Shown: positions 34,069-43,711 of the stretch, in pieces
Numbering within the stretch: position 1 is the stretch's first letter
Layout: the number at the start of each line of letters is the position of its first letter
Assembly (NCBI GenBank): GCA_025360525.1
Contig: JANYCA010000152.1
Location: 1-52,056 of the forward strand
DNA: 52,056 nt
Origin: Chitinophagaceae bacterium
Lineage (GTDB): Bacteria > Bacteroidota > Bacteroidia > Chitinophagales > Chitinophagaceae
Direction: 5' to 3'
Position numbers and translations under genes: made by a program
The notes under the pieces: generated by a model
Databases searched by the model: none
What the model was told of the DNA's origin: nothing
The model's input: only the letters and a program-made list of their open reading frames with translations

Positions 34069-35478
34069 ATGAGAAAACCGATCCTTTTTGTTATCGCAAT
34101 GATTGCTGCCGGTACTATAATATTTGCTCAGCAAACAAAAAATAAAGTTCCACTTCCAAGCATGCAGCAATTGGCCTGGCACAACATGGAGTATTACTGG
34201 TTTGCACATTTTGGTCCCAATACATTTACCGGTAATGAATGGGGCCATGGTGATGAGAAAGAAGAGATTTTTAATCCTGCCGAATTGGATTGCCGACAGT
34301 GGTGCCGCCTCGCCAAAGCTGCCGGAGCAAAAGGCATTATCATTACAGCTAAACATCACGATGGATTTTGTTTGTGGCCTAGTAAATATTCTACTCATAC
34401 TGTAAGAGAAAGTAGTTGGAGAAATAGTAAAGGCGATGTGCTAAAGGAATTATCAGCAGCCTGCAAAGAATATGGGTTAAAATTTGGCGTCTACATTTCG
34501 CCTTGGGATCGAAATCATCCTCAGTACGGAACAGCTGCTTACAATGATGTTTTTGTAAAAATGATGAAAGAGTTGTTTACCAATTATGGGCCTATCTGGG
34601 AATTGTGGTGGGATGGCGCCAATGGCGAAGGCCCCAATGGAAAAAGACAAGTGTACGATTGGAAACGTTATGAAGATGTAATTCGTAAAATTTCACCACA
34701 AACGGTCATCTTCAGTGATATTGGTCCAGACTGCCGCTGGGTTGGAAACGAAAGTGGTTTTGCAGGAACTACCAATTGGAATTATCTTGATACAGCAGGA
34801 TTTAAAAGAGGAGAAGGCGCTCCTCCCTTGGATACGCTGAATAGCGGAAACAGGTTTGGTAAAAACTGGATTCCTGCTGAGTGTGATGTTAGCATTCGAC
34901 CAGGTTGGTTTTATCATTCAGCGGAAGATACAATGGTTAAATCGCCAGCCCAATTATTTGATTTGTATCTAAAATCGGTTGGCCGTGGTGCTAATTTATT
35001 GTTGAATATTCCACCCAATGGCCGGGGACTTATCAGCGCTAGCGACTCTGTTGCATTAATGGGCTTTAAAAAGTTGCTGGATAATAATTTTAAAAATAAT
35101 TTGATTAAAAGCACACAACTAAATGTTGTTACGGACAATCAATCAATGTTAGCTCCTAGCTTGAATGATGGCGATGCTACAAGTTTTGAAACGATTAAAA
35201 CATCCACTTCAAGTGTGCTCGTAAAATTTGCACAACCTATAACTGCCAATTGCATCGTTTTGCAGGAAGCCATTCAACTCGGACAAACAATTGCCGATTT
35301 TACAATCATGCTTTCCACCGATAATGGTTTGGAGGAAATTAGAGGAACCACCATCGGCAAAAAAAGAATAATCACTTTTGCTGCCAGGAAAATTAATCAG
35401 GTAAGCATTCATTTTCCGGGCATTACTTCGCCTGCTTTACTGAGCGAAGTTGGGGCGTATTTAATGTCAGGTGAATAG
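34069..35478 (+). CDS. GH29 alpha-L-fucosidase
   Basis: The 469-residue protein has a signal peptide (about 1-21). The GH29 barrel shows YYWFAHFGPNTFTGNEWGHG, GIIITAKHHDGFCLWPSKY, KFGVYISPWDRNHPQYG and WELWWDGANGEG, where the Asp is the expected nucleophile. GRGANLLLNIPPNGRG ends the barrel, and a beta-sandwich of about 110 residues follows. It should release L-fucose from glycans in the periplasm or outside the cell. The gene follows the hydroxypyruvate isomerase-like gene by 53 bases, across a short GTAAAAAGTA-type repeat. Some GH29-like enzymes have other substrates; the class B set is common in Bacteroidota. Confidence 0.93.
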   Translation: MRKPILFVIAMIAAGTIIFAQQTKNKVPLPSMQQLAWHNMEYYWFAHFGPNTFTGNEWGHGDEKEEIFNPAELDCRQWCRLAKAAGAKGIIITAKHHDGFCLWPSKYSTHTVRESSWRNSKGDVLKELSAACKEYGLKFGVYISPWDRNHPQYGTAAYNDVFVKMMKELFTNYGPIWELWWDGANGEGPNGKRQVYDWKRYEDVIRKISPQTVIFSDIGPDCRWVGNESGFAGTTNWNYLDTAGFKRGEGAPPLDTLNSGNRFGKNWIPAECDVSIRPGWFYHSAEDTMVKSPAQLFDLYLKSVGRGANLLLNIPPNGRGLISASDSVALMGFKKLLDNNFKNNLIKSTQLNVVTDNQSMLAPSLNDGDATSFETIKTSTSSVLVKFAQPITANCIVLQEAIQLGQTIADFTIMLSTDNGLEEIRGTTIGKKRIITFAARKINQVSIHFPGITSPALLSEVGAYLMSGE

Positions 35479-35702
35479 GGCCGTATGCTGCTAACTTTGC
35501 AACTGTTTTACCAGCGATAATTTATTCGATTTGGGAAATTTATTAAACTATTGTTTTAAAAAGATTCTAAAAAAAACATTGATGACGAAAGATGGATACA
35601 CATAAAAAGTTTTGTCACCAGGTCTACCAATGAAGAATCTGCCTTTTTTATTTTAATTGCCTTTAATGGTGTGGTTAGTATTTTTATGCAAATTGCAACG
35701 CA

Positions 35703-36386
35703 ATGGATGTACATATTGAATCTTCGTGGAAAGAGGCATTAAAAAATGAGTTTACCAAAACTTATTTTCTGGAGATAGTTACATTTTTAAAAATGGAAAA
35801 AAATGCCGTTAAAATTATATACCCACCCGGGCAATTAATATTTAATGCTTTTACCCAAACACCTTTTAATAAAGTTAAAGTTGTAATTATCGGGCAAGAT
35901 CCTTACCACAATCCTGGTCAGGCGCACGGCCTTAGCTTCTCTGTGCCTAGTGGGGTAAAACCACCGCCATCTTTAATGAATATATATAAAGAGATCAACT
36001 CAAGTCTTGGTATAGCAATGCCGGCTGAATTTGGCAATCTGACTAAATGGGCAGAACAAGGTGTAATGCTTTTAAATGCTATCCTCACGGTGCGTGCCAA
36101 CGAACCAGGAAGCCATTCGAAAATTGGATGGATGAATTTTACAGATGCGGTGATAAAAAAAATATCTGATGAAAAAAGCGGAATTATATTTTTATTATGG
36201 GGTAAGTTTGCGCAGGAAAAACGGGCATTGATTGATGAAACCAAACACCATGTATTAAAAGCTGCTCATCCGTCGCCTTTTAGTGCCTTTCAAGGTTTTT
36301 TTGGTTGCAATCATTTTGTAAAAACCAACGAGTTGCTTACTAGTCAAGGGCTGCAACCAATTGATTGGAAATTGTTAACACCTTAA
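35703..36386 (+). CDS. ung: Uracil-DNA glycosylase
   Basis: The 227-residue enzyme carries VVIIGQDPYHNPGQAHGLSF with the water-activating Asp, GVMLLNAILTVRANEPGSH, FLLWGKFAQEK and the C-terminal HPSPFSAFQGFFGCNHF with the catalytic His. These are all motifs of family 1 UDG. It removes uracil from DNA to start base excision repair. Start and length match the family. Confidence 0.97.
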   Translation: MDVHIESSWKEALKNEFTKTYFLEIVTFLKMEKNAVKIIYPPGQLIFNAFTQTPFNKVKVVIIGQDPYHNPGQAHGLSFSVPSGVKPPPSLMNIYKEINSSLGIAMPAEFGNLTKWAEQGVMLLNAILTVRANEPGSHSKIGWMNFTDAVIKKISDEKSGIIFLLWGKFAQEKRALIDETKHHVLKAAHPSPFSAFQGFFGCNHFVKTNELLTSQGLQPIDWKLLTP

Positions 36387-36440
36387 ATCAATTTTTATTC
36401 CATCAAAAGATGCCGGGTAAAAATTAAATTAAAAACCGCA

Positions 36441-37238
36441 ATGCAAAAAAATATTCAGCAGGTAATAATAAAAAAAAATACCGCTCGTGCTGACAATATT
36501 CTGTTAGATATTTTTGCCCGCATTTGGGCCTTTTGGGGAATGGTTTCTTTTGTAGTCACCTTCTTAATTATTTTTATACCCTCTATGTTTTCTTATTTTT
36601 TTTCTGAAAAAAGAGGCCAGGATTATTTTATTTGGGTATCCCGTTGCTGGATTAGTATCTGGCTTCGGATGATTGGTTGCCCCGTTACTGTAAAAGGAAT
36701 TGAAAATTTTAAACCCCGCCAAACCTATGTAATCGTATACAATCACAATGCATTTTTGGATGTTCCATTATCGGCTCCTTTTGTGCCGGGAGGAAACAAA
36801 ACCATTGCAAAAGCCTCGTTTACCAAAGTGCCCATCTTCTCTTTCTTTTACAAACGAGGCTCGGTATTGGTAGACCGGAAAAATAATGCAAGCCGGGTAA
36901 AAAGTTTTGAAGAAATGAAAACCGTTCTTCAAAAAGGAATGCACATGTGCATTTATCCCGAAGGCACCCGCAACCGGACATCGGAACCTTTAAAAGCTTT
37001 TCATGACGGCGCTTTTAAATTAGCTGTGGAAGCAAAAAATGACATTATACCCTGTGTAATTGTCGGAACCCATAAAGCAATGCCGATACCTAAATTTTTT
37101 TATTTGCTACCCACCCGCTTATCTATGTACTTTTTGCCTCCTGTTTCCTTTGAGAATCAATCAGCCCAATCACTCAAAGAAGCTGTGTTTGAGTTGATGA
37201 AAAATAAATTCGTTGCTGAAACCATTAAGCAGGCGTGA
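36441..37238 (+). CDS. plsC: 1-acyl-sn-glycerol-3-phosphate acyltransferase
   Basis: This is a PlsC-type acyltransferase of 265 residues. It has a hydrophobic N-terminal segment (about 25-55), the catalytic NHNAFLDVP (HxxxxD form), the block KRGSVLVDRKNNASR, the substrate-binding YPEGTRNR and PCVIVGTHKAMP. It makes phosphatidic acid in the inner membrane. Related acyltransferases for other lipids share these motifs, so the exact acceptor is inferred. It is 55 bases after ung on the same strand. Confidence 0.88.
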   Translation: MQKNIQQVIIKKNTARADNILLDIFARIWAFWGMVSFVVTFLIIFIPSMFSYFFSEKRGQDYFIWVSRCWISIWLRMIGCPVTVKGIENFKPRQTYVIVYNHNAFLDVPLSAPFVPGGNKTIAKASFTKVPIFSFFYKRGSVLVDRKNNASRVKSFEEMKTVLQKGMHMCIYPEGTRNRTSEPLKAFHDGAFKLAVEAKNDIIPCVIVGTHKAMPIPKFFYLLPTRLSMYFLPPVSFENQSAQSLKEAVFELMKNKFVAETIKQA

Positions 37239-37353
37239 TGATATTTTATCTCAGCAGCATGTTTTTAACTATCAATGTACTATATTTTCCATCTGTTAAC
37301 GTTTGCATAATGAGTTTTTTAGTATCCACATTAACCGAATGATTATAAATGTG

Positions 37354-37361
37354 TATTTTTG
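37354..37361 (+). promoter_or_regulatory. -7 promoter element for pfkA
   Basis: TATTTTTG matches TAnnTTTG, about 85 bases before the pfkA ATG, leaving a leader of about 75 bases. Confidence 0.45.
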
Positions 37362-37445
37362 GCCGCAACCAGATAAGATAAATAATTATCCGGTATTAAT
37401 CCAATTGGTTAAAGAATATTTAAAGAATAATAGAATTTTTTTGAC

Positions 37446-38429
37446 ATGAAGAAAAAAGTTACTAAGATTGGCGTTCTTACTTCCGGTGGAGATTCGCCTG
37501 GTATGAATGCCTGTGTAAGGGCAGTGGTACGAACCGGTATTTACCATGGACTGGAAGTTTTCGGTATTATGCGTGGATATACAGGTATGGTTGAAAATGA
37601 TATTTTTAAAATGGAAGGCCGTAGTGTGGCAAATATTATTCAAAGAGGCGGTACTATTTTAAAAACATCACGTTGTAAAGAATTTTTTACACCCGAGGGC
37701 AGAAAAAAGGCATACGATAATTTAAAAAAACATGGTATTGATGGGTTGGTTATAATAGGAGGGGATGGCAGCTTTAGAGGCGCACAAATTTTCAGCAATG
37801 AATATGATATACCTTGTATAGGCTTGCCTGGCACCATCGATAAAGACATTGCCGGTACTGATTTTACAATAGGTTTTGATACCGCCGTTAATACAGCAGT
37901 TGAAGCCATTGATAAAGTAAGAGATACAATGGATGCACATGACCGGTTATTTATTATAGAGGTAATGGGAAGGGATGCAGGTTACATTGCCTTGCACAGT
38001 GGCATTGCAACCGGGGCAGAAAATATTTTGATCCCGGAAAGAAAAACTGATATCGAAGAAGTAATAAGACAATTGGCCGAAAAGGAAAGACGCCACAAGC
38101 TGGTAAACCTGATAGTTGTTGCTGAAGGGGATGAATTTGGAGGTGCCAATGAAGTAGGGAAAATTATCCAGGAACGTCTTCCACAGCAGGAAGTAAGGGT
38201 TTGTATTCTCGGTCACATACAACGAGGCGGATCGCCTAGTTGTTTTGATCGGTTAATTGCCAGCCGGATGGGTTATTCTGCAGTAGAATGTTTAATTGAA
38301 GGCAAGTACAATGTATTTGTTGGAATCGTAAACAACCGCATGCATTACACACCACTTAACGACGCTGTAAAAAAGAAACAACGCATAAGTGAAGAATGGA
38401 TGAAAATTGTAAAGATATTAGCATCCTAA
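37446..38429 (+). CDS. pfkA: ATP-dependent 6-phosphofructokinase
   Basis: This 327-residue protein has GGDSPGMNACVRAVVRTG, RGYTGM, GGDGSFRGA, PGTIDKDIAGTDFTIGFDTA, MGRDAGYIALHSG and LGHIQRGGSPS. Gly in GGDGS and in PGTID, where PPi-dependent enzymes have Asp and Lys, indicates ATP as phosphoryl donor. It phosphorylates fructose 6-phosphate in glycolysis. Pyruvate kinase follows about 120 bases later on the same strand, so glycolytic genes are grouped. Confidence 0.97.
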   Translation: MKKKVTKIGVLTSGGDSPGMNACVRAVVRTGIYHGLEVFGIMRGYTGMVENDIFKMEGRSVANIIQRGGTILKTSRCKEFFTPEGRKKAYDNLKKHGIDGLVIIGGDGSFRGAQIFSNEYDIPCIGLPGTIDKDIAGTDFTIGFDTAVNTAVEAIDKVRDTMDAHDRLFIIEVMGRDAGYIALHSGIATGAENILIPERKTDIEEVIRQLAEKERRHKLVNLIVVAEGDEFGGANEVGKIIQERLPQQEVRVCILGHIQRGGSPSCFDRLIASRMGYSAVECLIEGKYNVFVGIVNNRMHYTPLNDAVKKKQRISEEWMKIVKILAS

Positions 38430-38550
38430 ATAAATTTACTTTAGAGGGAGACAACCCACGTCCTCTCTCTTTAATAACTGGTTATAATTATTTCACCGGA
38501 TTTTTAAATAAAGAACTAATCGTGGAAAAGTTCTGCAATGGATTCAGGGC

Positions 38551-40041
38551 ATGAGTAAAAATATTAGCAAATACCTGCACACCGAAATGGATAAAGCGGC
38601 TGGCATAAAGCACACGATGAAAAGAACCAAAATAGTTGCTACTGTTGGTCCTGCTTGCTCTACTTACGATAAATTACTTGACTTGGTTAAAGCCGGTGTT
38701 AATTGTTTCAGGCTCAACTTTTCTCACGGTGCTCACGCAGATAAAGCGATAATCATCGATTTTTTGAGGGAAATAAATAAGAACGAACCATATAATATAG
38801 CTATCCTCGGCGATTTGCAGGGCCCTAAGCTAAGGGTGGGTGATCTTGAAAACGGAAGGATAGATTTAAAAGAGGGGCAGGAAATTATTTTTACTACCGA
38901 AAAAATTGTTGGTACGGCTGAAAGAATTTATGTATCGTATCCAAGCCTGGCCAGTGATGTAAAAATTGGTGAGCGTATTTTTTTGGATGATGGAAAAATG
39001 GAAGTTAAAGTAATCGAGATTCTAAATCCGAACGAAGTTAAAATTTCTGTTACATTGGGCGGTATATTGCTGCCAAAGAAAGGTGTAAACCTTCCTGACT
39101 CCGCACTTACGATGCCTTCACTTACTGAAAAGGATATCGCTGATCTTGAATTTATTTTAGAGAAAGACCTTGATTGGGTTGCGCTTTCTTTCGTACGTTC
39201 AACAAAAGATATACGAGAGTTAAAAAGACTTATTAGGAAAACTGATAGTAAAATAAAAATCATTTCAAAAATTGAAATGCCGGAAGCATTAACCAATATT
39301 CGGGATATTATTATTGAAAGCGACGGCATTATGATTGCCCGTGGCGATTTGGGTGTTGAAGTTCCAATTGAGCAAGTTCCTTTAATACAAAAAGAAATCA
39401 TTTTAAAATGTATGCACCGTGCCAAGCCGGTGATTGTTGCTACCCAAATGATGGAGAGTATGATGGAGCGAACCAAGCCCAACCGTAGCGAAGTAACCGA
39501 CGTTGCCAACGCTGTGCTGGAAGGTGCTGATGCGGTGATGTTAAGCGGCGAAACAGCCATGGGAGACTATCCAACACTGGTGGTAGAAACGATGAGTAAA
39601 ATTATAATGGAAGTTGAGAATAAGGCCTATAATTTCGACAGGGATGATATACTTACCCCACAGCCGCACTCTCCTTCCTTGTTAAGTGATGCGCTTTGTT
39701 CCAGTGCCTGCAAACTGGCAAAAGATGTAAATGCGTCTGCATTGGTAGGAATGACGCAGAGCGGTTATACTGCCTTTATGCTGAGTAGCTACCGGCCTAA
39801 AGCACCCTTGTTTATCTTCAGTAAAGAAAGAACGCTTATTAACCAGTTAAGTTTAAGCTGGGGTGTACGAGCTGTGTATTATGGTGAAGAAGTAAGCCTG
39901 GATGATATTTTTCTGGACCAGATAAATATTTTGAAAGAAAGAGGATTTCTGCAGAAAGGAAATATTGTGGTAAACACCGGTAGCACGCCCATCGATCAAC
40001 ATTTACCCACCAACGTTATTAAAGTAACCGAAGTAGATTAA
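38551..40041 (+). CDS. pyk: Pyruvate kinase
   Basis: The 496-residue protein shows RTKIVATVGPACSTYDKL, NFSHGAHAD, LGDLQGPKLRVG, a B domain (about 95-190), LSFVRSTKDI, ISKIEMPEAL, GIMIARGDLGVEVP, VATQMMESMM and LSGETAMGDYP. It makes ATP and pyruvate from PEP. The C-terminal regulatory domain is complete. The ATG at 38551 adds about 23 residues before the core (MKRTKIVAT), which is plausible but not certain. A terminator follows. Confidence 0.97.
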   Translation: MSKNISKYLHTEMDKAAGIKHTMKRTKIVATVGPACSTYDKLLDLVKAGVNCFRLNFSHGAHADKAIIIDFLREINKNEPYNIAILGDLQGPKLRVGDLENGRIDLKEGQEIIFTTEKIVGTAERIYVSYPSLASDVKIGERIFLDDGKMEVKVIEILNPNEVKISVTLGGILLPKKGVNLPDSALTMPSLTEKDIADLEFILEKDLDWVALSFVRSTKDIRELKRLIRKTDSKIKIISKIEMPEALTNIRDIIIESDGIMIARGDLGVEVPIEQVPLIQKEIILKCMHRAKPVIVATQMMESMMERTKPNRSEVTDVANAVLEGADAVMLSGETAMGDYPTLVVETMSKIIMEVENKAYNFDRDDILTPQPHSPSLLSDALCSSACKLAKDVNASALVGMTQSGYTAFMLSSYRPKAPLFIFSKERTLINQLSLSWGVRAVYYGEEVSLDDIFLDQINILKERGFLQKGNIVVNTGSTPIDQHLPTNVIKVTEVD

Positions 40042-40060
40042 TTATTTAAATCATTTTTTT

Positions 40061-40094
40061 AAAAGCCTTCTTTAATAAAAAGAGGGCTTTTTTA
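40061..40094. terminator. Terminator between pyk and the LuxE-like gene
   Basis: AAAAGCC (40061-40067) pairs with GGCTTTT (40085-40091), extended by TTCTTT/AAGAG pairing; a T-run follows on the plus strand and an A/T-rich flank on the other. It can serve both converging genes. Confidence 0.7.
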
Positions 40095-41105
40095 TTACAA
40101 AGCCAATAAACTGCAGCCCCTGATATCTGAATGGTCTAGGCGGCCTAAAATTTCAAAGCTGCCATCAGCAAATAATTTACCTGCATCATCTGTGGCTAAA
40201 AATGAGCAGGAATAAAGGTTTGCCAAGTCAATAATATTTACAGCCCCCGTTGAAATGATGCCCTTCTTGTTGCTGTAAATGGCAAATGGGTCATCTTCTT
40301 CCCGAATTAAAATTTTCATCCATGGCGGGGTGTTAAAAATTCCGTTGCCTTTGGAGTATGCCTGGCTAAGCAGTTCCGTCATGCCATATTCGGATTGTAT
40401 ATGTTGCAGTTGAAATGCCTGTTGCAAAACCGAATGTACCTGCTGCCTCGTCATTTCTTTTTTTCGGCCCTTCATGCCGCCTGTCTCCATAATGCTTGTA
40501 TAAAAAAGCGGTAATGGAAATTGCTCCGCAAAATCCAGTAATGCAAACGTAACGCCAATCAGCAACGTTGGCTGCTGCTGTTGCTCCAGTTGTTCAATCG
40601 TATTTTTTAATTGCTGATAATTATTAAGATAAAAGCCGCTTTGTGGATGACCACTTTGTTGAATCCACTCATCAATCATCATCACCAACGATGAATTGTT
40701 TCTTTCCAGGTAAGAGGGCAGGAGCCCAAGAATACAATAGTCTTTAACATCTCCATAAAATACACGGAAAGCTTCATTGAAACTTTTTTGGTATAAGCCA
40801 ATGTCCTTTACAAAGTGTTTGCTATTGATGGTTTGTGTAGTACCGCTGCTTTCAAAAACCATTGCAGGATTAAACGCAGTGCTGGTAACCGTATGTGTTT
40901 TAAAAAAAGCGATGGGTAGGTAAGGTATGTTTTCGATAGAAGAAACGGAGGTTTCTTTTATATGGAGGGCTGTGCAAAATTGCTGGTACACAGCGTTGTT
41001 ATTGTATTGAAAGCGAAATACCTCCAATGCTGTTTCAGTAAAATCCTCTGCTGTTACATTGAAAATTTTATCTTCCGGAAAGGTATTTTTAACAGCTGTT
41101 TTCAA
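40095..41105 (-). CDS. LuxE/PaaK-like acyl-protein synthetase
   Basis: This 336-residue member of the adenylate-forming LuxE group has IPYLPIAFFKTHTV, MVFESSGTTQTINSKH (the nucleotide-binding SSGTT), LIGVTFALLDFAEQ, METGGMKGRKKEMTR, SEYGMTELLSQAYSKG and the C-terminal LGRLDHSDIRGCSLL. LuxE activates a fatty acid and passes it to a Cys for reduction. In Bacteroidota such genes are found without lux operons, and their role is unknown, perhaps in acyl or polyketide lipid tailoring. A Cys (RGCSLLAL) lies near the C-terminus, as in LuxE. Confidence 0.85.
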   Translation of the reverse strand: MKTAVKNTFPEDKIFNVTAEDFTETALEVFRFQYNNNAVYQQFCTALHIKETSVSSIENIPYLPIAFFKTHTVTSTAFNPAMVFESSGTTQTINSKHFVKDIGLYQKSFNEAFRVFYGDVKDYCILGLLPSYLERNNSSLVMMIDEWIQQSGHPQSGFYLNNYQQLKNTIEQLEQQQQPTLLIGVTFALLDFAEQFPLPLFYTSIMETGGMKGRKKEMTRQQVHSVLQQAFQLQHIQSEYGMTELLSQAYSKGNGIFNTPPWMKILIREEDDPFAIYSNKKGIISTGAVNIIDLANLYSCSFLATDDAGKLFADGSFEILGRLDHSDIRGCSLLAL

Positions 41106-41140
41106 TTTCTATTGCTACATTTGATGGATAAAATACAAAG

Positions 41141-41578
41141 ATGCGGAACTACATTATAATAGCTGTTATTTGTTTGGGAATTATCAGTTGTAATAAAAAT
41201 AAATTTTCTTCCACTCCATTGTTGAAATATAAATCTGCGAATACCGAAGTACTGGACAGAGGTCAAATAATCAGTTTCAAATTGTCCTACACCGATGCGG
41301 AAGGCGATTTACAGGATACTATATTTGTTCAAAAAGTTGAGCCTACCTGCGCTGCCAGCGGGTTTACTTCCAGGTACCCACTGCCTGCTTTTCCTGCTAC
41401 AGCCAATTCGGAAGGAGAAATCACGGTTTCCTTTGGTTATAATGTTGATAATTTCCCACTGATAAAGGCACCGCAATGTGGCAGAAATGATACCTGTTAT
41501 TTTCGGTTTATGCTAAAAGATAAAGCGCAACATAAAAGCGATACCGTAAACTCCGGGCGGATAATTATAATTAAATAG
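41141..41578 (+). CDS. Small lipoprotein of unknown function
   Basis: The 145-residue protein starts with a lipoprotein signal (YIIIAVICLGIISC, Cys17 as lipidation site). The mature part, with ISFKLSYTDAEGDLQDTIFV and SGEITVSFGYNVDNFP-like strands, looks like a beta-sandwich, similar to other short Bacteroidota lipoproteins with DAEGD motifs. It contains three further Cys that could form disulfides. I do not recognise a function. A UbiA-like gene follows directly. Confidence 0.7.
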   Translation: MRNYIIIAVICLGIISCNKNKFSSTPLLKYKSANTEVLDRGQIISFKLSYTDAEGDLQDTIFVQKVEPTCAASGFTSRYPLPAFPATANSEGEITVSFGYNVDNFPLIKAPQCGRNDTCYFRFMLKDKAQHKSDTVNSGRIIIIK

Positions 41579-41584
41579 CAACCC

Positions 41585-42415
41585 CTGCAAAAAATATTTC
41601 ACCTGTTTGTATCCCATGCTGTTTGGGCTGCTGTATGTGCAGCGGCGCTTGTGTTTCAAACCCACCAATTGTTTCATTTAACGGTTAACCGGAATATGAT
41701 GGGATTTGTTTTTTTTGCAACCATTTGTAGTTACAATTTTCATTACATCATGGGCAGTGTTTATGCTGAGCAAAAATTTTCGATGCCTTTATTATATCGA
41801 CAATACCAGCGGTTACTGTTTATGGCTGCTGGCGGTGTAGGGGCTTGGCTTTTTTTTTCGGCAGTACATGTAAAACCAATCAATGCGTTAATTGCATTCC
41901 TGCTTACGTTTACTTATTCAATACCACTCATTCCGCTTAAGCAACTGGATTTTACCCGAAGAGCAGGTTTTGTAAAAACGTTGTTATTATCTTTTACGTG
42001 GATGTTTGTCACAGCATACATGCCTTTGTCCCGCTTTGATATTCAGTTTACTGCTGCAGGTTGGCTAATGTTGATTAGTCGTTTTTTATTTATGCTGATG
42101 CTATGTATTTTGTTTGATAACAGGGATAAATTAATAGATAGAAAATATGGGCTACACAGCCTCTCCACCGATTTGCCCCCAAAGCTGATGAAGCTGTTGA
42201 TTTATGTATTGTTTACCTTGTTATTTATCACAAACTTTTTATTTTATCAGCATGGAATTTCAATTTGGCAAATAGCCGCCTTGCAGGTTACCGGGCTTGT
42301 AACAATGGTATTTTATATTTTTTCAAATAAAAAACAAGGATATTATTTTTACTATTTTGGGGTAGATGGCCTGATGATATTATCAGCCTTGCTTACAACT
42401 GTGGTAAGTATTTAG
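41585..42415 (+). CDS. UbiA-like integral membrane protein
   Basis: Seven or so hydrophobic segments are visible. The loop LFDNRDKLIDRKYGLHSL resembles the second Asp-rich motif of UbiA prenyltransferases (DxxxDxxxG); the first, NxxxD-like, would be near CSYNFHYIMG and is weak. Prenyl transfer is thus possible but unproven. The standard start is GTG 41651, yet the frame is open back to the stop of the previous gene and encodes LQKIFHLFVSHAVWAAVCAAA, a natural first membrane helix. The only start-like codons there are CTG at 41585 and 41600. I give the longer extent and treat the start as unresolved. Confidence 0.65.
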   Translation: MQKIFHLFVSHAVWAAVCAAALVFQTHQLFHLTVNRNMMGFVFFATICSYNFHYIMGSVYAEQKFSMPLLYRQYQRLLFMAAGGVGAWLFFSAVHVKPINALIAFLLTFTYSIPLIPLKQLDFTRRAGFVKTLLLSFTWMFVTAYMPLSRFDIQFTAAGWLMLISRFLFMLMLCILFDNRDKLIDRKYGLHSLSTDLPPKLMKLLIYVLFTLLFITNFLFYQHGISIWQIAALQVTGLVTMVFYIFSNKKQGYYFYYFGVDGLMILSALLTTVVSI

Positions 42416-42439
42416 TTATTTTGTAAAAATCAACATTGT

Positions 42440-43573
42440 ATGGCAAAAGAAAAAGCAAAAAAAGATAACCAAAAGCCGAAAGCGGCTAAAAGTATTTTAA
42501 CAGAAACGTCGTATTCGTTTTTAAAGGATTACATTAATAATCCATCTCCTACTGGCTTTGAGAGTGGCGGACAAAAAATGTGGCTGGATTATATAAAACC
42601 ATTTACCGATTCTTTTTTTACCGATCCTTATGGCACTGCAGTTGCGGTTATTAACCCAACAGCACAGTTTAAAGTTGTTATTGAGGCACATGCCGATGAA
42701 ATAAGCTGGTTTGTAAATTATATTACCCCCGAGGGTTTGATTTACCTTAAACGCAATGGCGGCGTAGATCACCAGATTGCACCTTCCATGAGAGTATTTA
42801 TTCATGGCAAAAATGGCCTGGTTAAAGCAGTATTCGGATGGCCGGCCATTCATACAAGGATGGGAAATGGCGATAAAGAAATACAGCCTAAAGTAGAGAA
42901 TTTATTTTTAGATTGTGGCGCCAGCAACAAAAAAGAAGTAACTGATCTCGGCATTCATATTGGTGCTGTGGTAACCTACGAAAATGGATATGATGAGCTG
43001 GCCTATGATTATTTAATTGGCAGGGCTTTTGATAACCGTATCGGTGGTTTTATGATTGCAGAAGTGGCAAGATTATTACAACTTAATAAAAAGAAACTTC
43101 CTTTTGCTTTATACATTGTAAACGCAGTGCAGGAAGAAATTGGTCTCCGTGGTTCCGAAATGATTGCCCGTAGAATTAAGCCTGATGTTGCCATCATTAC
43201 CGATGTTACCCATGATACCACTACACCAATGATTAGTAAAATGGTGCAGGGCGATACAGCCTGTGGCAAAGGACCATCACTTACTTTTGGCCCTGCCGTA
43301 CACAATAAATTACTGGATTTGGTGCAGGATGTAGCAGAAAAAAACAAAATCCAGGTGCAATTACATACGGTCAGCCGCAGCACCGGTACTGATACAGATT
43401 CATTTGCTTATGCCAATGATGGCTGCCCATCTGTTTTAATTTCCATACCGCTTCGTTACATGCATACTACTGTGGAAATGCTACATAAAAGCGATGTAGA
43501 AAATACCATTAAACTGATGTATGAAACCTTGCTTACATTAACTCCAAAAACCAATCTTAGTTATTTTAGTTAA
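42440..43573 (+). CDS. M42-family metallopeptidase
   Basis: This 377-residue protein has the M42 metal-site motifs EAHADEISWFV, GRAFDNRIGG (bridging Asp), VNAVQEEIGLRGS (catalytic Glu-Glu), TDVTHDTTTP and the final His in RYMHTTVEM. M42 enzymes are large cytoplasmic aminopeptidase or cellulase-like assemblies; no signal peptide is seen. The N-terminal 20 residues are Lys/Ala-rich and probably disordered. It most likely trims peptides from the N-terminus. Confidence 0.92.
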   Translation: MAKEKAKKDNQKPKAAKSILTETSYSFLKDYINNPSPTGFESGGQKMWLDYIKPFTDSFFTDPYGTAVAVINPTAQFKVVIEAHADEISWFVNYITPEGLIYLKRNGGVDHQIAPSMRVFIHGKNGLVKAVFGWPAIHTRMGNGDKEIQPKVENLFLDCGASNKKEVTDLGIHIGAVVTYENGYDELAYDYLIGRAFDNRIGGFMIAEVARLLQLNKKKLPFALYIVNAVQEEIGLRGSEMIARRIKPDVAIITDVTHDTTTPMISKMVQGDTACGKGPSLTFGPAVHNKLLDLVQDVAEKNKIQVQLHTVSRSTGTDTDSFAYANDGCPSVLISIPLRYMHTTVEMLHKSDVENTIKLMYETLLTLTPKTNLSYFS

Positions 43574-43711
43574 GGCTAAATTACAATAGAAGGATTACTG
43601 CTGGTTTAGAAAAGTTACCAGCAGTAATTTTCATATAATTTGCATTTTGGACTTCTGTTACAAATCGGAATGTATTGGCGTGAAACGCTGGATGCACAAA
43701 GAACCAGCTTG

